DNA of 64,000 nucleotides from Blastocatellia bacterium (GCA_003168335.1 PMSM01000013.1:341863-405862), one strand, 5' to 3'. Positions 18,071 to 28,392 are shown, counted from the stretch's first letter. Notes: generated by a model not told the origin, from the letters alone. Translations and numbers: made by a program.

Positions 18071-18676
18071 ATGAAGCTTTTCAAGTCGAACGAGCCGAAT
18101 ACGTTCCACTACGTCACGCTGGTTACACATAACCGCGTGCCGGTTTTTCGCAGCGAGCAGGCCTGCAAGATTTTCGTTGACGTGCTGGCCGAAGTTCGAG
18201 AGAAGTTTCCTTACAAGCTTATTGGCTATGTGTTAATGCTTGATCACGTGCACGCCATCGTCAACAATCGAAGTGGCACCATAAGCGACTGGCTTCGACG
18301 CGTCCGAGGCAATTCCGCGCGGAAGATCCTCGCTTGGTTGCGAGAGGAGCGACATCTGATGTCGCTTAAGAAGCTGGCGCTAGCCCACCCGCAGAAACGG
18401 CAACATACACACGCCGTCTGGCAAAAAGACCCGTCGGTTATTGATTTGTGGAGTCACAGATTCATTCGACAGAAACTAAACTATCTGCATTTGAATCCTG
18501 TAAGAGCGGGGTTGTGCGAACATCCAGCCGACTGGAAGTGGTCGAGCTATCGTGCATATGTGCCACACAAAGTAAGCGAGGTTCCGATTGAAGTCGATTG
18601 GCAAGCGTATTGGAAAGAAGACGAGTTGGAAATCGAGAAAGTTGCGGAGGTTCAGCGTCGAAAGGGCGGGCGGTAG
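18071..18676 (+). CDS. rayT: REP-associated tyrosine transposase (RAYT, TnpA_REP, Y1 HUH)
   Basis: 201 residues. The HUH metal-binding motif is H59-V-H61 in MLDHVHAIVN, and the catalytic Tyr is probably Y138 in KLNYLHLNPVRAGL, the family signature, followed by WKWSSYRAY. RAYTs are single-copy, IS200-like transposases that process REP hairpins and account for REP/REPIN dispersal. Perfect inverted 25-base REPs flank this gene (18035-18059 and 18665-18689). The last residues (RRKGGR) and the TAG stop are encoded inside the right-hand REP. Related REPs occur at 28342-28366 and 39686-39710. The gene interrupts the run from barrel protein to giant cytochrome, so it is probably an insertion in that operon. 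Confidence 0.93.
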   Translation: MKLFKSNEPNTFHYVTLVTHNRVPVFRSEQACKIFVDVLAEVREKFPYKLIGYVLMLDHVHAIVNNRSGTISDWLRRVRGNSARKILAWLREERHLMSLKKLALAHPQKRQHTHAVWQKDPSVIDLWSHRFIRQKLNYLHLNPVRAGLCEHPADWKWSSYRAYVPHKVSEVPIEVDWQAYWKEDELEIEKVAEVQRRKGGR

Positions 18677-18689
18677 CCCGCCTCTAAAC
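18665..18689 (+). repeat. REP sequence, right flank of the RAYT gene (family A)
   Basis: GGCGGGCGGTAGCCCGCC followed by TCTAAAC. It is a perfect inverted copy of 18035-18059. The TAG at 18674-18676 is the stop codon of the transposase. A short TAAAC-GTTTA stem and a T run (TTTTTT) follow at about 18684-18706 and might act as a weak terminator. Confidence 0.92.
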
Positions 18690-18711
18690 GGGGCGTTTAT
18701 TTTTTAAGTTG

Positions 18712-21700
18712 ATGAATCAGCGTAACGAAATGCGGCTCAAGCTCGTAGTCATCCTGGCCCTAATTGTCGGCTCATGTGCGACGGTTTTGACTCGTGTTGA
18801 TTCATCCGTGGCCAGTAGCTCAACCGGCAGTTCTCCGCTGTCCGCTAATGCCGCAGCCGCTGAAGCGCTCGAAGGCTGTCTGAAATGTCACGACAAGATC
18901 GAACCGATGCACAGGTTCGGCCCGACGGTGACTTTGGACAATCTCGATCATGGCAAAGACGCTTTGGGTCTTACCTGTACAGCTTGTCACGGCGGCAATC
19001 CGATCGCGACCGAAAAGGAAGCGGCGCACGTGCGGCCGCGTTTCCCGCGCGAGTGGGAACAAAACGGAAAGTTCAAAATTCCTGAGAGGTCAGGACCACT
19101 GCTCGCCCGAGAGAGTCTCGAGTTTGTGCGCTTCATTAATCCGGGCGACCTGCGCGTGTCGAACAAAACATGCGGCGGTGAGTGTCACAGCACCGAGACG
19201 AGTGCGGTGTCCAACAGCATGATGAGACACGGGGCGATGCTTTGGGGCGCGGCCCTCTACAACAACGGCGGCTTTCCGATTAAGGACGCGAGCTTTGGCG
19301 AGAGTTACAGCGAAGACGGCGCGCCGCAGAAACTGATCCAGGTTCCGCAGCCAACTGCCGAGCAGCGCCGGACGAAGGGAGTGCTGTCGTTTCTCGATCC
19401 GCTTCCGCGTTGGGAAATTTCGCAACCAGGCAATGTCTTGCGCGTCTTTGAGCGCGGCGGCAAGCGCCGGCTGGAAGTGGGACTGCCCGATAAAGATGAA
19501 GATCCCGGCAAGCCTGACAAGGGACTAAGCACGCGCGGACTGGGCACGGCGCAACGGACTGATCCGGTCTATCTGGGTTTGCAGAAGACGCGTCTGTTGG
19601 ATCCGACGCTGAACTTTCTCGGCACGAACGATCACGGGGGTGATTATCGTTCGTCAGGATGCACGGCATGTCACGTCATCTATGCCAACGATCGTGATCC
19701 GCGGCACTCGGCCATCTACAGCGCGGCCGGAAATCGCGGCATGTCGCAATCCTCAGACGTAAGCATTCCCAAGAACGAGTCGGGCCATCCGATCAAACAT
19801 CAGTTGACCAGCCGCATTCCGACTTCGCAGTGCATGATCTGTCACATGCATCCGGGCGAAAACATGGTTGCGTCTTATCTCGGTCTGATTTGGTGGGACA
19901 ACGAAACTGATGGCGACAGAATGTATCCGGCCGAGCAGCATGACCCGACGCAGTCTGAGGAGCAGAGAAAGCTCAACCGCAATCCTGAGGCGGCCAGCCT
20001 GCGCGGTTTGTGGTCGGAACCGGACTTTCTGAATAAAACCGGAACGGCGGAATTCAACAACCGGCTGAAACGCACGCAGTTTGCCGACTTTCACGGGCAT
20101 GGCTGGATATTTCGTCAGGTCTTCAAACGAGATCGGGAAGGGAACCTGCTCGACGCAAAGAATGCGATTGTCTCGCCTGACGATCCGGATCGATTCAAGA
20201 AAGCGGTCCATCTCAACGACATTCATCTCGAGAAAGGCATGCAGTGCGTTGATTGCCACTTCCGGCAAGACGCGCACGGTAATGGCATTCTCTACAACGA
20301 ACCGCGCGCTGCTATTGAGATTGGTTGCATTGATTGCCACGGCTCGATTCGTGAGCGAGCGACCCTGGTCACTTCAGGGCCCGCTGCGGGGTTTGGCACA
20401 AAGGACGGCAAGTTCGCAGAGGTCCCTAAACGTAATCTCGCGACAATTCGCTTTCGCAGTCCGGAAGGTGATCGACAGTTGTTGTTTCAGCGCATAAGAA
20501 ATGACTCGAAGCGAAAGGACGAGAACGGAAACGAGATCGCGCTGAAAGCCGGCGACGTCGTGCAGAATTCGATCGTGGTGCCGGGCCGCTGGTGGCGGGT
20601 GAAGCAGACCGCCGACACGATCAATCCGAATGCACCACACCCGGAAGACTACAGTATGAAGTCGCGCTATGCGAAGACGATGCGCACCGACAACGCGACC
20701 TGGGGCGACGTGCCCGCGGACGACAAACAGCTCGCCCATCGCGATTCCAACATGACCTGCTTTGCGTGTCACTCGTCATGGATGACCAGTTGTTTTGGCT
20801 GCCATCTCTCGATGCAGGCGAATCGCAAAATGCCCAATCGTCACAACGAAGGTGGCGACACCCGCAATTTCACCACCTATAACTATCAAGTCTTGCGCGA
20901 CGATGTGTTTATGCTCGGCCGTGACGGCACGGTTACGGGCAATCGGATCGCGCCGGTGCGTTCTTCGAGCGCGGTCCTGGTCAGCTCGCAGAATCAAAAT
21001 CGAGAGTGGATCTATTCGCAGCAGCAGACTGTTTCGGCGGAAGGTTTTTCGGGCCAGACTTTCAATACGCATGTGCCGCACACGGTCCGCGCGACCGAGA
21101 CCAAAGGCTGCAGCGATTGTCACGTCTCAAAGCAGAACGACAACAACGCCTGGATGGCCCAGACGCTCTTGCTGGGCACCAACTTCGTCAACTTCATGGG
21201 GCGATATGTCTACGTTGCGGCGGACGATGCACTCGCAGCAGTGGTCGCGACTGAGCGCACTGAACCGCAGGCCGTCATCGGCAGCACGCTGCATAAAATT
21301 GCTTATCCGGAGAACTATCGAAAATTTGTGAACGGCGGAGCCGAGCTGGGCGAAGCTTATGAGCACAAGGGCAATCCCCGCGTGTTGCAGGTGCAACTGC
21401 GTGGTGAGTACGCCTACGTGGCTGCGGGTGAAGGCGGCCTGCGCGTGTACGATGTCGCGCAGATCGATCAGAAGGGATTCTCAGAACGCATCACGACCGC
21501 GCCGGTTTCGCGTTTCGGACAGAAATTCTACGTCAAGACAAAGTACGCGACGGCGGTGGCGGCGCCGTCGACTCTGGCTGTCGATCCGGCGCGCTGGCGG
21601 ATGACTACCGATGGACAGATGGTTGATCCGGATCGCGCGCGACAATTGCCCGCCGACAAACTAGTCAACGAAGAACAGCCGATTCATTCGCTTTACGCTT

Positions 21701-22710
21701 ATTTATATTTGGTTGATAAGTTCGAAGGATTGATTCTGGTGAACGCGGCCACGCTGCTGGATGGCGACCCGCTGAATAACTATCTGAAGCGCCAACTCGA
21801 TCCAAACAAGTATGCTAACGGAGCGTTCAATCCTGACGGTGCGCTTACGGGAGCGAACAACATCGTCCTCGCGGGCGCCTACGCTTATATTACGACCGAC
21901 CGTGAACTCGTAATCGTCAACCTCGACGATCCGCTTAACCCAAAGATCACCGGTCGTATTGCCGCGCCGTTGCTCAAGCATCCGCGCGCGGTTGCGATTC
22001 AATTTAGGTACGGCTTTGTCGTCGATGACGATGGCCTGAAGGTCATTGATCTAACTGAGCCAGGGAGCGCGCGAGTGGTCGAAGGCGCGCTGGTGCCGCT
22101 GGCTGATGCGCGCGACGTGTACGCGGCGCGCACCTACGCCTACGTGGCCGACGGTAAGGACGGGATGGCGATTATTGATGTGAAGCTGCCGGAGAAACCG
22201 CGCAGCGTCCAAATTTACAGCGCGGGCGGTCAACTAAACGATACGCGGCAGGTGAAGATCGCCATGACCAATGCGAGCCTGTTTGCCTACGTCGCTGACG
22301 GAAAAAATGGTTTGCGGATCGTGCAACTAACTTCTCCGGAGACGATGGCGACTTATGCCGGCTTCAGTCCGCGGCCTGAGCCGCAATTGATTGCCACCTT
22401 CAAAACAAAAGGTGCCGCGCTGGCTGTTTCCAAAGCTCTCGATCGTGATCGGGCCGTGGATGAGAGCGGTCACCAGATCGCCGTCTTTGGCCGGCGTGGC
22501 GCGCGACCATTTACGTTTGCGGAAATGCAGCGGACGCTCCGGACCAACGAAGGGCAGGGGCCATTATTTACCGTCACTGACGAGCCGACCACAGAGCCGC
22601 GCAACCCGAAAGCGGCTGGTCTTTCCAAGTCGGCCGCCCTCGTTGGCGTTTTGTCAGGACTGCTTCTCGCTGTCGCCGGTTGGCGGATGCGCGGACGCGG
22701 GTTGGGGTGA
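18712..22710 (+). CDS. giant multiheme cytochrome c with LVIVD beta-propeller repeats
   Basis: 1332 residues from ATG 18712. A signal segment ([17 protein letters not shown]) is followed by a multiheme half with nine CXXCH motifs: CLKCH, CTACH, CTACH, CMICH, CVDCH, CIDCH, CFACH, CFGCH and CSDCH. One unusual CX3CH (CGGECH, near 19174-19191) is also present. From about residue 830 the protein is a propeller of LVIVD-type repeats ([65 protein letters not shown]). It ends with a membrane helix ([16 protein letters not shown]) and a basic tail (RMRGRG), which suggests C-terminal anchoring. Such a protein would be an extracytoplasmic oxidoreductase or terminal electron-transfer subunit. Its reaction is unknown. 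Confidence 0.9.
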   Translation: MNQRNEMRLKLVVILALIVGSCATVLTRVDSSVASSSTGSSPLSANAAAAEALEGCLKCHDKIEPMHRFGPTVTLDNLDHGKDALGLTCTACHGGNPIATEKEAAHVRPRFPREWEQNGKFKIPERSGPLLARESLEFVRFINPGDLRVSNKTCGGECHSTETSAVSNSMMRHGAMLWGAALYNNGGFPIKDASFGESYSEDGAPQKLIQVPQPTAEQRRTKGVLSFLDPLPRWEISQPGNVLRVFERGGKRRLEVGLPDKDEDPGKPDKGLSTRGLGTAQRTDPVYLGLQKTRLLDPTLNFLGTNDHGGDYRSSGCTACHVIYANDRDPRHSAIYSAAGNRGMSQSSDVSIPKNESGHPIKHQLTSRIPTSQCMICHMHPGENMVASYLGLIWWDNETDGDRMYPAEQHDPTQSEEQRKLNRNPEAASLRGLWSEPDFLNKTGTAEFNNRLKRTQFADFHGHGWIFRQVFKRDREGNLLDAKNAIVSPDDPDRFKKAVHLNDIHLEKGMQCVDCHFRQDAHGNGILYNEPRAAIEIGCIDCHGSIRERATLVTSGPAAGFGTKDGKFAEVPKRNLATIRFRSPEGDRQLLFQRIRNDSKRKDENGNEIALKAGDVVQNSIVVPGRWWRVKQTADTINPNAPHPEDYSMKSRYAKTMRTDNATWGDVPADDKQLAHRDSNMTCFACHSSWMTSCFGCHLSMQANRKMPNRHNEGGDTRNFTTYNYQVLRDDVFMLGRDGTVTGNRIAPVRSSSAVLVSSQNQNREWIYSQQQTVSAEGFSGQTFNTHVPHTVRATETKGCSDCHVSKQNDNNAWMAQTLLLGTNFVNFMGRYVYVAADDALAAVVATERTEPQAVIGSTLHKIAYPENYRKFVNGGAELGEAYEHKGNPRVLQVQLRGEYAYVAAGEGGLRVYDVAQIDQKGFSERITTAPVSRFGQKFYVKTKYATAVAAPSTLAVDPARWRMTTDGQMVDPDRARQLPADKLVNEEQPIHSLYAYLYLVDKFEGLILVNAATLLDGDPLNNYLKRQLDPNKYANGAFNPDGALTGANNIVLAGAYAYITTDRELVIVNLDDPLNPKITGRIAAPLLKHPRAVAIQFRYGFVVDDDGLKVIDLTEPGSARVVEGALVPLADARDVYAARTYAYVADGKDGMAIIDVKLPEKPRSVQIYSAGGQLNDTRQVKIAMTNASLFAYVADGKNGLRIVQLTSPETMATYAGFSPRPEPQLIATFKTKGAALAVSKALDRDRAVDESGHQIAVFGRRGARPFTFAEMQRTLRTNEGQGPLFTVTDEPTTEPRNPKAAGLSKSAALVGVLSGLLLAVAGWRMRGRGLG

Positions 22711-23069
22711 TTTGCGATGAGTTTGAAATAAGACAAGCCTCATTAGCATTTCACTTCAGTGAGGTGCCAGGCGAAGGGTGGTTTGATCTCAATAACCGTT
22801 TCTAACGGTTTTCGCGAAAAGCCGTTGAAACGGCTGATAGTACCTCAGCGGATCTGTGGTCACCTCAGTGAAGTGAGGTGCTAATGAGATTTAGCCGACC
22901 CAGTGCCGCTAATGGCGCTTGCTAACTTTTTTCTTTTTAGCGAAAAAGGTTATTGCAAAATCAGTGGGGCTGCGGTTAGATTGACGGGCGGAGTAATTGA
23001 AAGATCTTAATGCGAGAGGCGCGCGCCGCCACGCGCCAGCATGCGAAATCTTCAGTGGAGGTAGAAGAA
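22711..23069. repeat. gene-free stretch with ~150-bp inverted repeat element
   Basis: Inverted arms at about 22738-22768 (CTCATTAGCATTTCACTTC then AGTGAGGTG) and 22861-22888 (CACCTCAGTGAAGTGAGGTG then CTAATGAG) enclose smaller hairpins (AACCGTTTCTAACGGTT, AGCCGTTGAAACGGCT). The arms are themselves palindromic around CACTTCAGTG. The remainder, 22889-23069, is the leader of the LysW-like gene; nothing else was recognised. Confidence 0.75.
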
Positions 23070-23255
23070 GTGCCGACCGGAACCTGTCCTGAATGCGATG
23101 CCGACGTCCACGTGGATCTTGATGCGGACAAAGGCGACATAGTTGATTGTGAAGAGTGTGGAGTGAACCTGGAACTCGTCGGCCTCGATCCTGTAGAACT
23201 GGACCTCGTCGAGGAAGAAGCGCTTGACGATGACGACGATGAGGATGATTTCTGA
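23070..23255 (+). CDS. LysW-like amino-group carrier protein homologue
   Basis: 61 residues from GTG 23070, which has GGAGG eight bases upstream and gives the family's usual length; the longer ATG 23010 start adds a basic stretch foreign to LysW. The fold signature is CPECDADVHVD...GDIVDCEECGVNLELVGLDP, with two Cys pairs binding zinc, followed by an acidic C-terminal tail. LysW carries alpha-aminoadipate or glutamate on its C-terminal Glu (EDWGE) during lysine/arginine synthesis. Here the tail is DDDDDEDDF, so the conserved Trp-Gly-Glu end is missing. No lys/arg genes are nearby. It may be an orphan paralogue with another role. Confidence 0.8.
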   Translation: MPTGTCPECDADVHVDLDADKGDIVDCEECGVNLELVGLDPVELDLVEEEALDDDDDEDDF

Positions 23256-23259
23256 AGAA

Positions 23260-23315
23260 CAGTAGGCAGAAAGCAGAAAACAGCAACCGTGCGCTTCCAG
23301 GTTTTCTGCCTACTG
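23260..23315. terminator. long-loop hairpin between convergent genes
   Basis: A perfect 13-base inverted repeat (CAGTAGGCAGAAA at 23260-23272, TTTCTGCCTACTG at 23303-23315) with a 30-base loop lies between the LysW-like and VWA genes. It belongs to the GGCAGAAAGCAG type of dispersed repeat. The right arm contains the TAG stop of the VWA gene (23310-23312). It may act as a bidirectional terminator, though there is no strong T tract. Confidence 0.5.
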
Positions 23316-24389
23316 CTTTCCAGCTTGATATCCCGGCCTGCTTGACCTCAGAGTCATCCCCCGCGGGCCTTCAATCGTAATCGCGTGGAACTTGCCATCA
23401 TTCCGTTTATCACCTGGCGGGTAAAACCCCAGTGCATAAGCCGCTGCCACTTCTTCGGCGATAGCCCGAAACAGCGGTCCTAAATCCTTTTCGTTGGCAT
23501 AGACACTTCGTCCGCCGGTCTTCTCCACCAGTCCGCTAACGTCCAGCGGGGTCGGCAGCGGAGTCATCTGCGCGGACGCCAGCAGGTGTGTAAACGAGGG
23601 CATCGTGACCACGTAGACGCTCGCGTCCGCGGCGTTGGCGCGGTCGATCACGGTATCGGGTGAAACCGTATCGCCCACCGGAAAGCCGTCGGTGATGACT
23701 ACGATGGCCCGCTTCATCAGCCGATGCTCGCGCGTGAGCGGCGCATGACGAACCAGCATTCGCACGGCGTCGTCGACCGCATCATAGGTGTGCGTGGACA
23801 TGCCGTTAGGTTCGTGTGCCAGCCGGTCGAAGGCCCGATCGAGTTTCTCGCGATCATTGGTGAAGGTCTGAATTGTCTTTACCCGCATGCCGAAGGTCAT
23901 GACCGCGAAGACCGCTGGATGTTCGTCCAGGCGGCGCGAAAACTCGCGCATGGCATCGCTGACTCGCGCGACCTCTTCGGGCGTCATACTGCCAGAGAGA
24001 TCAAGCGCGAACACGATCGCCACCGGACGCGGCGCGCCTTCGATCTTCTCAACCACAAAGGAAGCGATCGGTCGTTCGACGCCGTCTTCATAGAGCTTGA
24101 AATCTTCTTTCTTGAGGTTGCGCACCAGCCGGCCCTGCGCGTCCGTCACGGTGACGTCTACCGGGACCAGGTCTGTGTCGATCTTGATAATTTCCTGCGG
24201 CTCGCTTTCGGCCGGAAGGGCCCGGCGAGGGCGCTCCTTCTGCGAGTCGTCCTGGGCTGCGATTGAGATCGATGCCAGCGCCGTCAACATGAAAACGAGT
24301 AAGAGCTGGCCGGCCCGCCGGCGCAACACTCGATGACCAAACGGGAAGCACGGCCGTGGCGACTGGAATGAACTGGAGCGGGCTAACAT
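23310..24389 (-). CDS. VWFA-related exported protein (acidobacterial type)
   Basis: 359 residues from ATG 24389, which leaves a short basic N-region and a signal segment (GQLLLVFMLTALASISIAAQ); the frame is open to 24497. Residues about 66-115 are the typical beta region of VWFA-related acidobacterial proteins (IIKIDTDLVPVDVTVTDAQG, EDFKLYEDGVERPIASF). The von Willebrand A domain follows, with the MIDAS motif DLSGS at 130-134 and a later ITDGFPVGD. It ends with YALGFYPPGD and an ITIEGPRGMTLRSSRPGY segment. The protein is an extracytoplasmic, probably metal-dependent adhesion domain with unknown ligand. Its stop codon is inside an intergenic repeat. Confidence 0.9.
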   Translation of the reverse strand: MLARSSSFQSPRPCFPFGHRVLRRRAGQLLLVFMLTALASISIAAQDDSQKERPRRALPAESEPQEIIKIDTDLVPVDVTVTDAQGRLVRNLKKEDFKLYEDGVERPIASFVVEKIEGAPRPVAIVFALDLSGSMTPEEVARVSDAMREFSRRLDEHPAVFAVMTFGMRVKTIQTFTNDREKLDRAFDRLAHEPNGMSTHTYDAVDDAVRMLVRHAPLTREHRLMKRAIVVITDGFPVGDTVSPDTVIDRANAADASVYVVTMPSFTHLLASAQMTPLPTPLDVSGLVEKTGGRSVYANEKDLGPLFRAIAEEVAAAYALGFYPPGDKRNDGKFHAITIEGPRGMTLRSSRPGYQAGKQ

Positions 24390-24548
24390 GATGTCGGGGC
24401 AATTATACGACCGAGACGATTTGCGCGCTACGTCTGCGCAGGCAACGCCGGCACGCCGGGAAGCGTCAGTTAATACGTAACGACCGGATGGTTCCACCTG
24501 GTAGCTGTGTAGCTTTTCATGTTAATTTCAAATCAAGGAAGCCGATAT

Positions 24549-25169
24549 ATGAGATTGATCAAAGCGAGTTCTGTAACCGTCCTGCTGCTGCTCCTCGCAG
24601 TTGCATGTTTGGCCCAGGATAAAACGAGCGGAGCAATCAAAGGCAAAGTGCGAGTTGAACAGGGATCGCCAGGCGGCGTAGCGGTGATCCTGACACAGAA
24701 CGACCGGGAGGTTACGCGCGCAGCCACCGACAAGAGAGGCGATTTTGTGATCGCCCACATTGTCCCCGGACTTTACACGGTCACGTTTCGCAAACCGGGT
24801 CTGGCGGTCGGTTCGATTGCAAGCCTCGACGTGAAAGCCGGCAAGACTCGCGCCCTCCATGACCTCGTCCTGGGTATAGACGATGGCTCGATCGCTTTTC
24901 TTCGTGGCAGCGTATTCGCCGAATCGGGGCGCAGCGTTCCCGGAGTGCGGGTTGACCTCGTCAAAGTCATTGATGAGAACTCGGTGCAAAAGATCGATGC
25001 CCGGGTGACCGGCGAAACCGGCGAGTTTGTATTTCGGCTGTCTCCCGAGAAGGCGAAGTATCGGCTCACGGTGAAAGCGGACGGGGCACAACCTGTTTCA
25101 AAAGATGTCGAGGTCGACAGCGCGGCGGTCTACCGAGTGGCACTCACGCTTAAGCCAATGCCGAAATAG
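24549..25169 (+). CDS. exported carboxypeptidase-regulatory-like protein
   Basis: 206 residues from ATG 24549, preceded by AAGGAAG; an earlier start at 24519 lacks one. The signal peptide is LIKASSVTVLLLLLAVACLAQ. Two beta-sandwich units follow: GAIKGKVRVEQGSPGGVAVI to VPGLYTVTFRKPGL, and FLRGSVFAESGRSVPGVRVD to SPEKAKYRLTVKADG. Each resembles a CarboxypepD_reg domain. Such proteins are usually secreted or periplasmic; no catalytic residues are visible. It is divergent from the VWA gene. Confidence 0.78.
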   Translation: MRLIKASSVTVLLLLLAVACLAQDKTSGAIKGKVRVEQGSPGGVAVILTQNDREVTRAATDKRGDFVIAHIVPGLYTVTFRKPGLAVGSIASLDVKAGKTRALHDLVLGIDDGSIAFLRGSVFAESGRSVPGVRVDLVKVIDENSVQKIDARVTGETGEFVFRLSPEKAKYRLTVKADGAQPVSKDVEVDSAAVYRVALTLKPMPK

Positions 25170-25328
25170 GGCCGACTTCTCAAAACTCCAGTACGCTGCT
25201 CGCGCCAGACTTCAGAAAAAACAGATTCTTAGTTGGATAGAGATCGGCTTTGCGTTACGATGGGCCCATTCGCTAAGAATCCATCCTGGAGAGCGGTCCC
25301 TGGGGACTTGCTTTGAGAGTTAAGACTG

Positions 25329-25571
25329 GTGTCTGACAGGGAAGAGTTTCTAACTGCGCGGCAGCTCGCCGACGTTTTGCAGGTGAGCGAATCCACCGTG
25401 CGCCGGCTGGCCGCCAAACGCCGCATTCCTTCGGTGCGCCTTACTCCGCATATTATCCGTTTCCATCTGGATGCTGTGCGGGAAGCTTTGGACGTGCCGC
25501 GTGCTTCGAGTCCCCATCATTTGCAAACTGATGATGCGCAGTTGTCGTTTGAAGATTTGCGGTCGAGTTAG
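25329..25571 (+). CDS. helix-turn-helix (excisionase/MerR-like) DNA-binding protein
   Basis: 80 residues from GTG 25329. The domain LTARQLADVLQVSESTVRRLAAKRRIPSVRLTPHIIRFHLDAVREAL is a classic HTH_17 winged-helix of the excisionase type. The remainder is short and polar. No integrase or prophage gene lies nearby, so a small regulator is more likely than a true excisionase. It is isolated and convergent with the NTF2-like gene. Confidence 0.75.
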   Translation: MSDREEFLTARQLADVLQVSESTVRRLAAKRRIPSVRLTPHIIRFHLDAVREALDVPRASSPHHLQTDDAQLSFEDLRSS

Positions 25572-25582
25572 TCTGATATTTC

Positions 25583-25609
25583 AAATCTCAAATCTGAAAT
25601 TTGAGATTT
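25583..25609. terminator. hairpin between convergent genes
   Basis: AAATCTCAAAT (25583-25593) and ATTTGAGATTT (25599-25609) form an 11-base AT-rich stem with a small loop. It lies between the HTH gene and the end of the NTF2-like gene, whose TAA abuts it. It may be a terminator or a copy of a common AT palindrome repeat. Confidence 0.45.
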
Positions 25610-26180
25610 ACTTGCCTGGCGGCCGCCGCCCCAGAGGAATTTCCACCCACTGTCCATTCTGATTAATGTAAGCGCGCGTTGGTTTGATCGGAAACTTGCG
25701 GGCGAAGGCAGGATTACTTTTCAAAAAGCGATCGATGGTCGCGCGATCGCCGGTGGCTACGCGCCAGCTTCCATCTTCCCGCACCAGGTACTGCTGCACG
25801 ACTAACTTCCCGTCGGCATTAAAAGGTTGAGCGATGTGCGCGTACATGGTGGTATCGACCACCGCCAGGTTTCCCGACACGCTCACGCGACCAATCTCGA
25901 TCCGCTCGAGTTGATACATGTTCCGCGTGTTCTGAAGCGCCTTAACGAAACGATCGCGCGTCATGCGTGAATGCGAAGACGACGGAAGGGAGTCGTAGAG
26001 CGCTTCGTATTGGCCGCCTTTGAGTTGATCAAAGATACGTTGGACTGCGCTGCGCACTTCAGACTCATCCGATGGCGCGGCGCTGACTGTCGCCAGACTT
26101 ACTGGCGCCATGAAGCTTAAGCAGCAAACCACGAGCATCAGCGAGAGAATTAATAGCTTACTTTTTATCGGCTTCTTCAT
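25608..26180 (-). CDS. exported NTF2/DUF4019-like protein
   Basis: 190 residues from ATG 26180. The signal segment is LLILSLMLVVCCLSFMAPVS. The mature protein has an NTF2-like cone: SEVRSAVQRIFDQLKGGQYEALYDSLPSSS, then LERIEIGRVSVSGNLAVVDTTMY and DGSWRVATGDRATIDRFL. A basic proline-rich tail (PLGRRPPGK) ends it. It overlaps the upstream small membrane gene by 23 bases, so it is the last gene of the kinase-regulator operon. Function unknown. Confidence 0.75.
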   Translation of the reverse strand: MKKPIKSKLLILSLMLVVCCLSFMAPVSLATVSAAPSDESEVRSAVQRIFDQLKGGQYEALYDSLPSSSHSRMTRDRFVKALQNTRNMYQLERIEIGRVSVSGNLAVVDTTMYAHIAQPFNADGKLVVQQYLVREDGSWRVATGDRATIDRFLKSNPAFARKFPIKPTRAYINQNGQWVEIPLGRRPPGK

Positions 26181-26385
26181 GAGTTTCCTGCTCGTTTGAT
26201 TCCTCTTCGGTCGCCGCAAGCTTTGCGTGCATCTGTACGCGATAGCTCAGGAACCACGCGACAGCGCCCAGAGTTGCTGTAACGAAAGCGGCCGACACAT
26301 TGTTCCGCCACAGGAACGCTCCCGCAATCGCTACCATTACCGCCGCCAGCATGATCCAGATGCGTTCAGTCATAGTCGCGTTCAT
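26158..26385 (-). CDS. small two-helix membrane protein
   Basis: 75 residues from ATG 26385, whose ATGA overlaps the TGA of the upstream lipoprotein gene, indicating translational coupling. Two hydrophobic segments (IWIMLAAVMVAIAGAFLW and FVTATLGAVAWFLSYRV) precede a Glu/Lys-rich cytoplasmic tail (AATEEESNEQETHEEADKK). I do not recognise a family. Context suggests an accessory to the DsbD-alpha-like lipoprotein. Confidence 0.7.
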   Translation of the reverse strand: MNATMTERIWIMLAAVMVAIAGAFLWRNNVSAAFVTATLGAVAWFLSYRVQMHAKLAATEEESNEQETHEEADKK

Positions 26386-26944
26386 TTCACTTCGACCGGA
26401 ATCGTCGCGTTCACGGTCGCGGGTGGAAAGCATTTTTCGTTATCGCACGCCTGCACCTTGACGATGATTGGCAATGAAAGATGGGCTCCTTTACCAGGGT
26501 GAACATAGTTCACACTCGGGAGTTGAAGCGGTAGCGTGATGGTCACATCGCCCTCGTAGACGGCTAATGGCTGCTCGGCGAAGGCAAACTTTTTCTTGAT
26601 ACCGGCGGGATAGACTGGCTTTCCAGTTACCAAAGGTTCGTCTGGATCGGCGCTATGTACCACTTCAGTGGCGATCAAATAAGAAAACGTCGCCGGGTTC
26701 GCGTTGATATGAAAGCCGGGCGAGATCAATAGATTAACAACGGCGTTAGCAGAGCCGATGGCTGCGATTGACACTGGTGGCGTTGTGATTTTCACCACCT
26801 CGGCCGAAGATGAAATCCCAACCGGCGCGGGAGACGAAGACGGCCGATTACCGTTCGCGTCCGAGAGCGCGCCTCTATTGCATCCGATCAAAGTGGCAAA
26901 AGCGACAACAACGAACAGGCATAACCCAAAAGGAAAGGCTGGCT

Positions 26945-26948
<4 letters not shown>
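26382..26948 (-). CDS. lipoprotein with DsbD N-terminal (DsbD-alpha)-like domain
   Basis: 188 residues. A lipobox, LIGC, at the end of a signal segment (LFVVVAFATLIGC) predicts a lipoprotein. The domain after a Ser/Pro linker resembles DsbD_N: VVNLLISPGFHINANPA, YPAGIKKKFAFAEQPLAVYEG, and VQACDNEKCFPPATVNATIP, where the CDNEKC pair corresponds to the redox cysteines of DsbD-alpha. No DsbD membrane domain is encoded here, so the electron donor must be elsewhere. The ATG overlaps the stop of the NtrC-type gene by four bases. It may receive reductant for cytochrome or disulfide maintenance (inference). Confidence 0.8.
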
Positions 26949-28291
<1,343 letters not shown>

Positions 28292-28341
28292 GATTGATTT
28301 GGAATGCGGTGACTGTCACCGCTCTTTTCGTTTCCCGAAAT

Positions 28342-28366
28342 GGCGGGCCGTAGCCCGTCTTTAAAC
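28342..28366 (+). repeat. REP sequence (family A) between kinase and regulator genes
   Basis: GGCGGGCCGTAGCCCGTC followed by TTTAAAC differs at three positions from the RAYT-flanking repeat. A partial second copy (GCGGTAGCCCGCC) follows at about 28379-28391. Both sit in the 101-base gap between a histidine kinase and its response regulator, and could modulate mRNA stability or attenuate readthrough. Confidence 0.85.
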
Positions 28367-28392
28367 GTCGCTTCTCTTGCGGTAGCCCGCCG

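Noticed and set aside
25329..25571. integrated element suggested by an excisionase-like HTH
   Set aside because: No integrase, attachment-site repeats or phage genes are nearby; the fold also occurs in ordinary small regulators.
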